Shown piece by piece: positions 57,759 through 64,000 of a DNA stretch of 64,000 bases. Under the pieces are notes generated by a model that was not told where the DNA came from, made no database searches, and saw nothing but the letters and a program-made list of their open reading frames with translations. Made by a program: the position numbers and the translations under genes. Location of the stretch: contig NZ_QGNA01000002.1 in the NCBI RefSeq assembly GCF_003173615.1, positions 248,001 to 312,000 on the forward strand, in the 5' to 3' direction. The stretch's first letter is position 1; each line of letters starts with the position of its first letter. The stretch is from Falsiroseomonas bella (lineage in GTDB: Bacteria; Pseudomonadota; Alphaproteobacteria; Acetobacterales; Acetobacteraceae).

Positions 57759-60700
57759 CTACCAGTTCTGGAAGCCGATCTGGTTCGCCGTGATCGTGGC
57801 GTCGTCGGTGACCCTGAGGAGGAACTTCGCCTCCGAGGATCCGACGCCGTCGGGGTCGAACCAGAGCTTCCGGGTGGTCGTGTCGAAGACGACCTGCCAG
57901 CCCTCGCCATCGGCGACCGCCCCGGCGCCGCTGACGAACCGCGCCTTGTCGTCGGACGTCGGGGCGGCCTGGTCGAGCTGGCCCTGGGCGACGCCGAACC
58001 CGACGGGATCGAGCCAGATCACGTCCTCGGACGAGAAGCCGAGGACCAGGTCGCCGCCTTCGTCGGGGCTGTCGTAGCGGATCGCGTCGGGGAAGCCCCC
58101 GCCCGCGATCGTGTCCTCGCCCATCCCGCCCCAGATCCAGTCCCAACTGCCGTAGCCATGGATGACGTCGTCCCCGTCTCCGCCGCGCAGCCTGCTCCAC
58201 CCCTCCTTGCCGTGGATGGTGTCGTTCCCCGCGCCGCCGTTGGCCTCGCCCCCGAACGCCGTGTTCTCGATGGGCAGCATCGCCGACAGGGACATGAAGT
58301 CGTCGCCGTCGCCGCCCTCCAGGGTGTCTTCGCCGCCGTTCATGCCCGAGATGTGGTCGTCACCGGCGGTCCCGAGGATGAGGTCAGACCCCGCCGTCCC
58401 CAGCAGCGCGCCCGGCGCCATGTTCTCGTGCCAGACCGAGTTCATCACCGCGACCTGCGAGGCTGTCAGCGTGGACCACGGCTGGAGCGTCGCGATCAGG
58501 ACCGACGCGCCCGACCCGGCGCCGTCCGCGTCGAAGCGGACCTCGCCCGTCGTCGCGTCGTGGACGATCTGCCAGCCGTTCCCGGTGGCGACGGCCCCGG
58601 CGCCGCTGACGAACCGGGCCTGGCCGTCCTCGGTCGGCAGCGCCGTGTCGAGGTAGCCCAGCCGCAGGCCGCCGAAGCCGTGGCTGTCGAGCCAGATCAG
58701 GTCCTCGGAGGTGAAGTCCGTGATGACGTCGCCGCCCTCGTCGGGGGAGCCGTAGCGGAAGGCGTCGGCACCGGCGCCGCCGGTCAGCGTGTCGGCGCCC
58801 AGGCCGCCCCGGATCCAGTCGAACCCGGCGCGGCCGTCGATGACGTCGTCGCCGTCGTCCCCGAACAGCGCGTTGAAGGCGCCGTCGGTGCCGACGATGG
58901 AGTCGTCCCCGTCGCCGCCCCGGGCGTTCAGCAGGCCGTGGCCGAGCCAGGGATTGTGGGCGTCGAAGCCCACGATTGTGTCGTCGCCGCCCTTGCCGTC
59001 GATGACCTCCATCGCGTCGCCGACGCCGATACCGACGATGACTTCGCCGCGCTGGCTGCCGGTGATCGTGTCGGCCATGCGGGTGCCGTACAACTCCTGG
59101 ACGTTGACGAAGCGGTCCACGTCGCCCGTGTGCTTCAGGGCGATGCCCGTCTCCATGTCGATGGTCATGGAGACGTTGCCTCGGGTCTGGTCGAGCAGGT
59201 CGTAGGTCAGGCGGTTGGTGCCGCCGCCGAGGTCGATGAGGTTGCTACCCTCGGCGGGGCGGAAGACGTCGTTCCCGGCCCCGGTCAGGACGATGTGGTC
59301 GCCGACGTTGACGGACATGGCGTGGCCGTCGTCGCCGCCCACGATGAATGCGTCGCCGGAGGCGCGGTGGTAGTAGAAGCCCTCCCACGCCCATCCCGGG
59401 TTCCAGACGCCCTCGGCGAGGAAGACGGGGTTGCGCAGCACGTGGGCGAAGCCGCCGAGCCCGGCGTCGGCCAGGGCGGCCTCGACGTTCGCGGCGTAGT
59501 CGGGATCGGGGTTCGTGCTGGCCGCCTGCAGCGCGTCCAGGACCGCCAGGGCGCCCGCCCAGTAGTTGGCCTTGTCGCGCAGCGTGGTCCGGTCCTCGCC
59601 CATCTCGGCGAAGGTCGCGACGGCGTGGGCCACGGAGTGGGTACTGACGATGCTGTCGGTGCGGATGTCGTAGTGCGTGTCGCCGAGGTGCTGCGCCAGG
59701 CCGCCCTGGACGAGCAGGCGGACGGCGACGTCCTTCACGAACCCGGCCCATGCGATGTCGAGGGCGCTCCCCGCCGTCACCGTCGGGTTGGTCACGCCGC
59801 CCTCCTGGACGAAGGGCGAGGCGGTGTAGCGCTCCATCGCCGCGAGTTTCCGGGCGTCGCCAAACTCGCCGCGCGCGGCCGGGTTCAGTTCTTCGGTGTC
59901 TGCCCACCTCACCAGGAGCCCGTCGGTCCACCGCAGGGCGTTTGCCAGGAGTTGGTCGGGATCGCGGTCACCGGTCACGGCACCCCAGGTGATCTCGTTG
60001 ACCCACGGGCGGAGTCCGTCGTTGAGAGCGGCGGCGATCCGCAGGTCGGCCATGGACCCAGCGCCCCGGACGTCGGCCAGATCGAGGACGTGGAACCAGT
60101 CTTCGACGCTGACTGCACCGACGTAGTGCGTGTCCATCGGGTTGGCGGCGAAGAATACGCTGTAGGTGTCGCGCGTGGTCTCGTCGTCCATGGCGATCGT
60201 GGTCTGGCCGTACACCTGGTTTCCGGCGACGGTCGTCGAGAGCGGCGTCCAGGACAGGCTGATGGAGGCAATGCCCGCCTGCTCCATGCTCAGCAGCTCG
60301 CCCGGCTCGTAAGTCCCGTCCCCGTCCAGATCACGCCACGCGCGGAGTTCCGACCAGGCGGCGTCCGACGCGTCCAGCGTAACGTCGCCCGCCATGGCGG
60401 CCAGGTCGGCCCAAGCATTACCGCTCGTGAAGCCGACGATCTCGCCGGTCTCCGCGGTGCCGTTGGCGTTGGCGTCCCTGATCAGGATCGCCTCGTCCGG
60501 GTGCGCCCAGCCGACGCGCATCGCGAACGGGGCGTCGCCGGGGCGCAGGAACACCGAGGATTCGGCTACGGACATCAGTTCCAGGCCATCGCCGTCGAAG
60601 TCGATAATCAGCGGATCGACGTTGGCCAGCGGGTCGCTGGGCACGCCTTGCGCCAGATCCTTAGCTCCCTTCAGCGAAAGCGGGATCTTCTGGCCACCAT

Positions 60701-61730
60701 CAAGTGCAGGCGGCTCCTGATCGAATGGAATAAACTGCTCGCCTGGTGCCAGATGGACGCTCTTACCGGCGGAAACTAAGTCATAGGAGCCATCGGCGTT
60801 CAACGTCAGGCGGGATTTAAGTGCGCCCTCTTCATCCTCTACAGAAATGATAATTGAATCGTTGGTGTGGTTCCGCTGCCATGTAATAATGGAAGCATCC
60901 CACCGTGCGCCCGAAGCCAAGATTAGACGGCCATCTTCGTAGGTTGTGGTAGGCTTGTCGGTAAGTTGAGTCAGCACCGGAATCAGGCCATCTGTACCAT
61001 CGGAGCCATATTCACTCTGCGCCTGCTGTCTAATTTCATCATCAAGCGCACTCCGCCTAATGTTTATAGGATTTTGGCCGATTGCGGGAACGACGCTGTT
61101 TTGAGCACCGGGGACCCATGCATCAATGCCGGTTCCCGGTTCTCCTATGTATGCGGGCCTTATGTCAGGATTCACTCCAAATGAAGCAAGGCCACGGACC
61201 ACGGTCCATGCAAATGTATTGCAGTTGTTTGAGAAAGAATCGTAGAGTGGATTTGCTTCGTTAATCTGACTGATGATGGACGAAGCCGCGTCTCTGATTT
61301 CCGGGAATAAAGCGGCATCACCCCGCCACACTTCGGCAGAACGGAACAAACCCTGCTGTGCAGCGCCAGTAAGATTCTGGACATCCGCCAAAACGGCGCG
61401 ATTAATGTTTTGCGTTTGAAAAATAGGGTTTGTACCATCTACAACATTTGGGATCATGTGTCCGCGCATTATTCCTTGATACGATGTTCTCCCCATCGCA
61501 GATTGTATCGCCTGGAGAGGGCTTACTTCGTATATCTCATTGCTATCCGCCTTCACGTATGGATAGGCAGCGATCAGGACCGCGCCATCATTGGAGTTGG
61601 CGTTCGGCCTCATGACGATGAATGCGTGGTAGACGGTGAGGGATCCAGGTTCCCGGTAAGGATTCCCGATCCCCATCCACCCCATGGACCGGACATAAAC
61701 CGTGATGCTTGCTTCTGTCGCCCCAGTCAT
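57759..61730 (-). CDS. RTX calcium-binding protein with N-terminal papain-like domain (putative secreted effector)
   Basis: Protein of about 1323 residues. Residues 1-200 hold a permuted papain-like pattern: His in VYHAFIVMRP near 35 and Cys in FSNNCNTFAWTVV near 170, which suggests a peptidase, amidase or acyltransferase. From about 365 comes LIIDFDGDGLELM and RDLDGDGTYEPGEL, EF-hand-like calcium loops. RTX nonapeptides (GGDGDDSIVG; GGAGADAFRYG; GGDGDDVIHGYG) lie at about 930-1010 and 1140-1220, and the end (TDDATITANQIGFQNW) resembles a type I secretion signal. The ATG at 61730 follows GGGGGGAA. The 5' third is visibly A/T-richer than the RTX part, suggesting domain replacement. No secretion genes in the window. 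Confidence 0.8.
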   Translation of the reverse strand: MTGATEASITVYVRSMGWMGIGNPYREPGSLTVYHAFIVMRPNANSNDGAVLIAAYPYVKADSNEIYEVSPLQAIQSAMGRTSYQGIMRGHMIPNVVDGTNPIFQTQNINRAVLADVQNLTGAAQQGLFRSAEVWRGDAALFPEIRDAASSIISQINEANPLYDSFSNNCNTFAWTVVRGLASFGVNPDIRPAYIGEPGTGIDAWVPGAQNSVVPAIGQNPINIRRSALDDEIRQQAQSEYGSDGTDGLIPVLTQLTDKPTTTYEDGRLILASGARWDASIITWQRNHTNDSIIISVEDEEGALKSRLTLNADGSYDLVSAGKSVHLAPGEQFIPFDQEPPALDGGQKIPLSLKGAKDLAQGVPSDPLANVDPLIIDFDGDGLELMSVAESSVFLRPGDAPFAMRVGWAHPDEAILIRDANANGTAETGEIVGFTSGNAWADLAAMAGDVTLDASDAAWSELRAWRDLDGDGTYEPGELLSMEQAGIASISLSWTPLSTTVAGNQVYGQTTIAMDDETTRDTYSVFFAANPMDTHYVGAVSVEDWFHVLDLADVRGAGSMADLRIAAALNDGLRPWVNEITWGAVTGDRDPDQLLANALRWTDGLLVRWADTEELNPAARGEFGDARKLAAMERYTASPFVQEGGVTNPTVTAGSALDIAWAGFVKDVAVRLLVQGGLAQHLGDTHYDIRTDSIVSTHSVAHAVATFAEMGEDRTTLRDKANYWAGALAVLDALQAASTNPDPDYAANVEAALADAGLGGFAHVLRNPVFLAEGVWNPGWAWEGFYYHRASGDAFIVGGDDGHAMSVNVGDHIVLTGAGNDVFRPAEGSNLIDLGGGTNRLTYDLLDQTRGNVSMTIDMETGIALKHTGDVDRFVNVQELYGTRMADTITGSQRGEVIVGIGVGDAMEVIDGKGGDDTIVGFDAHNPWLGHGLLNARGGDGDDSIVGTDGAFNALFGDDGDDVIDGRAGFDWIRGGLGADTLTGGAGADAFRYGSPDEGGDVITDFTSEDLIWLDSHGFGGLRLGYLDTALPTEDGQARFVSGAGAVATGNGWQIVHDATTGEVRFDADGAGSGASVLIATLQPWSTLTASQVAVMNSVWHENMAPGALLGTAGSDLILGTAGDDHISGMNGGEDTLEGGDGDDFMSLSAMLPIENTAFGGEANGGAGNDTIHGKEGWSRLRGGDGDDVIHGYGSWDWIWGGMGEDTIAGGGFPDAIRYDSPDEGGDLVLGFSSEDVIWLDPVGFGVAQGQLDQAAPTSDDKARFVSGAGAVADGEGWQVVFDTTTRKLWFDPDGVGSSEAKFLLRVTDDATITANQIGFQNW

Positions 61731-61748
61731 GATTCCCCCCATTCACAG

Positions 61749-62147
61749 TCACTGACCGGCGTGTATATCAACAATCTGCCTTTCAGTTTTTATTACCACG
61801 TCGTCGCCGGTGTATATGATGTTGAATGCGACCTCTATGCCAGCAAATGGGCGCGTCCAATCATGGCGTCGACAGTATATGATGAACGTGTTTGCTGGAT
61901 AATTCTGAGATGAGGAGCTCGGCACTGGATAGCGTGGATTGGATGGGCTGGGACACCGATAGCCCGCCGCATCGAGGTGACCTCGGGCGTCGGAAATCGT
62001 CTTCCCAACAAGCATTTCCGGATACTTGTCCACCTCGAATGTGCGCCAGTATGACATCGGCGGCGAAGCCATGTAGAATACGACAAAAAAGATCGCCGCA
62101 CCGACGACAGCAATCAACGTCATGAATGCTCGAGCAATTCGTTTCAT
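61749..62147 (-). CDS. Small membrane-anchored protein, possible immunity partner
   Basis: Protein of 132 residues: one membrane helix at about 7-26 (FMTLIAVVGAAIFFVVFYMA), then a periplasmic domain (ISDARGHLDAAGYRCPSPSN; FNIIYTGDDVVIKTERQIVD) with two cysteines that could form a disulfide. It precedes the RTX gene in the same direction with an 18-bp gap and shares its low GC, so the two entered together. An immunity protein or inhibitor of the papain-like domain is the simplest reading; unproven. Confidence 0.55.
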   Translation of the reverse strand: MKRIARAFMTLIAVVGAAIFFVVFYMASPPMSYWRTFEVDKYPEMLVGKTISDARGHLDAAGYRCPSPSNPRYPVPSSSSQNYPANTFIIYCRRHDWTRPFAGIEVAFNIIYTGDDVVIKTERQIVDIHAGQ

Positions 62148-62186
62148 GCTGAGTCCCGGCAGCCAAATATGTTGACTGTTCTGCAT

Positions 62187-62830
62187 TGCAGAATTAAATG
62201 GTGCTCACCTGATGAGGCTGATTCAAGTCAGGAATGCATTCGGCTCGTTGAGCATGCGCCGAGGTGAATCCGCATGGCGGAACTGCGCCGCAGGTCACCT
62301 GCGGTGTCCCTGCACCTGTTCGGCTCCGGTGCGGTCGCCACCAGCATGCGGCGAAGTTCGCTGTACCGGGAATGACGGGGCGCCCGTTCGGCGCTGCGAT
62401 GGCTCGGTGTGCCAGCGAGGCAGCAGTAAGGCTGTCGCGCTGGATCGCCCCAGCCCGGCTCCGACCCGATCGAGTGTTTTCCCCGAGCATCCTGAAGGCG
62501 CACCTTCACTCGCGCCGGGGATTCAGCGGCAAAACGGCAGTCGGCCTGCATCAGCCCAGGCGCCAGCTGACCTCAGGGATTCGTGGCGGTTCCTCGCATG
62601 GCCTCCTGCCACCGAGGCGCACCGCTCCGGGCAGCGCAGCGAGCTGGCCGAGCGCGGGATCAGACCCTCGGGATGCGGTGATAGCCTGTGTCAGAATCGT
62701 GCCAGCCGGACCCGCCGCGGACTGCCGTTGTCTGCCGCCAACTGCCGCTAGGCGTGCCGGGGCTCTCCCCGTCATCCCAATTGGATCAATGACTTGGCCG
62801 GTCGGACGATTGCGGACGTGCCGGGCGAAG
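62187..62830. other. Right end of island, no gene recognised
   Basis: 640 bp between the membrane protein and the right repeat. Open frames on both strands have Arg/Ala/Gly-rich, non-protein-like translation. It returns to high GC from about 62240. It contains the arm-type-like 19-mer at 62685 and is probably the right recombination arm plus decayed sequence. Confidence 0.5.
62685..62703 (+). repeat. Candidate arm-type site, right end
   Basis: CCTGTGTCAGAATCGTGCC, one mismatch to 23355-23373 and in the same orientation, 128 bp before the right tRNA repeat. Confidence 0.4.
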
Positions 62831-62881
62831 CTCCCTTGGTAAGGGAGAGGTCGAGAGTTCAATCCTCTCCAGCAGCACCAC
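62831..62881 (+). repeat. Right attachment-site repeat (3' part of tRNA-Thr)
   Basis: 51-bp perfect copy of 23236-23286, including T-arm and CCA but lacking the D-arm and 5' acceptor strand, so not a functional tRNA. Host sequence resumes immediately after it. Confidence 0.95.
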
Positions 62882-62887
62882 CGGCCC

Positions 62888-64000
62888 TCACGCCATGCCC
62901 ACGGCCGGAAGCCTGTCGGTTCGGGCATCGGCCGGCCGGGCGCGGATCATCGCTTCGAGCTCATGACGCGTTCCGGCATGCGCCGGATCGTCCGCGATGT
63001 TGTCCATCTCCTGCGGGTCGGCCACCAGGTCGTACATCTCCGCCGCGCCGGAAATCTCCTCCACCGTCAGCTTGAAGCGCTTCGTCCGCACGGTGCGCAG
63101 GTTGAGCGGCACGCCGCAGCGGCTGTCGGACAGGTCCCATTCGCAGAAGGCGAAGTCGCGCGTCTGCTCGCCGCGCGCCACCGGCAGCAGGGACCGGCTG
63201 TGCCAGCGTTCGGGCTTCTCCACCCCGGCCAGGTCGGCGAATGTCGCCGCCATGTCGAGGGTCGAGACCGGCTCGTCGCAGGTCTTCCCCTGCGGCACGC
63301 CGGGCCCGCGCATCAGGCAGGGCACGCGGATCAGCCCCTCATAGGTGATCGGGCCCTTCAGCAGCAGGCCATGGTCGCCAAGCCAGTCGCCATGGTCGGC
63401 TGTGAACACCACCAGCGTATTGTCATCCAGCCCAAGCCGGTTCAGCTCGGTGAGGATGCGGCCGACATTGTGGTCGATCAGCGAGATCATGCCGTAGTAG
63501 TTCGCGATCACCTCGCGCAGCGTCGTCTCGGTCAGCACCGGCGTGCGGCTGTGCTTGGCGCGGAACTCGCGCAGCTTCGGGTCCGCCAGGTTCGGCACGC
63601 CCTCCAGGCTCGCCTTGTGCCACCAGGGGCGGCGGTCGAGGTCGAGCGTCCAGTGCGCCGGCAGGTCCACATCCTCCGGCCGGTGCAGCAGGCTCCAGGG
63701 CACCGGGCAGTCGAAGGGATGGTGTGGGTCGGGGAAGCTGGCCCAGAGGCAGAAGGGCCGGTCCCGCTTCTCGTTCATGTAGGCGATGGTGCGGTCGGCG
63801 ACCCAGTTGGAGTTGTGCCAGGCCTGCGGCAGGCCGGAATGCCAGGTCTGCGGCGCGCCATGCGTGTCGGGGCCGTGGTTCTCCTTGTAGAGCCGGTCCT
63901 TCAGGGCGCCGCGGCCATCGCCATGGTACCAGGCCTCGTAGGCCTGGCCGAAGGGCGGCTCCATCGGGGGGAAGGTGTTGTGGCCTTCCACCACCAGTTC
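62888..64000 (-). CDS. Sulfatase (alkaline phosphatase superfamily), partial at right edge
   Basis: The C-terminal 370 residues of a sulfatase/phosphonate monoester hydrolase-type enzyme. FCLWASFPDPHHPFDCP, LIDHNVGRILTELN and VVFTADHGDWLGDHGLLLKG (metal-binding Asp-His) are diagnostic of the choline-sulfatase/arylsulfatase group. The N-terminal part with the formylglycine-forming cysteine is beyond the window. The stop is seven bases from the right island repeat, so host DNA resumes intact. Substrate unknown. Confidence 0.9.
   Translation of the reverse strand, partial: ELVVEGHNTFPPMEPPFGQAYEAWYHGDGRGALKDRLYKENHGPDTHGAPQTWHSGLPQAWHNSNWVADRTIAYMNEKRDRPFCLWASFPDPHHPFDCPVPWSLLHRPEDVDLPAHWTLDLDRRPWWHKASLEGVPNLADPKLREFRAKHSRTPVLTETTLREVIANYYGMISLIDHNVGRILTELNRLGLDDNTLVVFTADHGDWLGDHGLLLKGPITYEGLIRVPCLMRGPGVPQGKTCDEPVSTLDMAATFADLAGVEKPERWHSRSLLPVARGEQTRDFAFCEWDLSDSRCGVPLNLRTVRTKRFKLTVEEISGAAEMYDLVADPQEMDNIADDPAHAGTRHELEAMIRARPADARTDRLPAVGMA

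Noticed and set aside
62212-62842. Rightward ORFs of about 180-190 codons at the island's right end
   Set aside because: Two overlapping frames with equal, unlikely composition and no recognisable domain; considered decayed or non-coding DNA.
62831-62881. A second tRNA-Thr gene at the right end
   Set aside because: Only the 3' 51 bases are present; the D-arm and 5' acceptor strand are missing, so it is an attachment-site remnant.

Overview
The window is high-GC DNA with dense, overlapping ATGA/TGATG-coupled operons and gene content typical of an alphaproteobacterium. My best guess is the Acetobacteraceae (a Roseomonas-like genus), because ABC-type sugar uptake, homogentisate catabolism, DUF6282/DUF6285 proteins and an acyl-CoA dehydrogenase/phosphotransferase pair occur together. 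That assignment is inference from gene style, not from a search.

Two blocks of host chromosome flank a 39.6 kb genomic island. Left block (1-23210): a leftward operon for an HcnABC-type FAD/[2Fe-2S] dehydrogenase with a DapA-like aldolase (1-3471); an ABC ATPase and a metal-dependent hydrolase (3509-5175); an ethylene-receptor-like histidine kinase with its response regulator (5325-7268); an SDR, an acyl-CoA dehydrogenase, a phosphotransferase and DUF6285 (7363-10704); homogentisate dioxygenase and fumarylacetoacetase (10708-13345); a thiolase-like/DUF35 pair (13447-15008); and a nine-gene leftward sugar-uptake operon (15015-23057). Right block (62888-64000): the 3' part of a sulfatase gene.

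The island (23236-62881) is inserted in tRNA-Thr(GGT). An intact tRNA is at the left end and a 51-bp perfect direct repeat of its 3' part is at the right end. A tyrosine integrase reads toward the tRNA. A second mobility module (DUF6634-like protein, soluble FtsH-like AAA+ zinc protease, excisionase, frameshifted integrase) is read from a promoter whose -10 overlaps a GTTC-N7-GTTC site, the alphaproteobacterial LexA box. A second such box precedes a two-gene operon at 55933.

The cargo is mostly anti-phage or conflict-related. In order: HNH nuclease; type I restriction-modification (hsdR frameshifted) with a divergent XRE regulator and palindrome; a Druantia-like pair (1558-aa protein with a sigma-region-4-like helix-turn-helix, and a 1753-aa DruE-type helicase); a trypsin-like protease divergent from a sigma-factor-like gene and an HTH gene; a four-gene bacterial ISG15-like (Bil) ubiquitin-conjugation operon; DNA polymerase IV and a UDG-superfamily-like protein; a coiled-coil protein; a probable ADP-ribosyltransferase toxin-antitoxin pair; and a 1.3-kresidue RTX protein with an N-terminal papain-like domain beside a small membrane protein.

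The least explained unit is the protease/sigma/HTH trio at 47184-49821, lying between the Druantia-like and Bil systems. The best functional reading of the island is an SOS-connected, integrase-driven defence island carrying several independent systems, two with single-base frameshifts that could be real inactivation or sequencing error.
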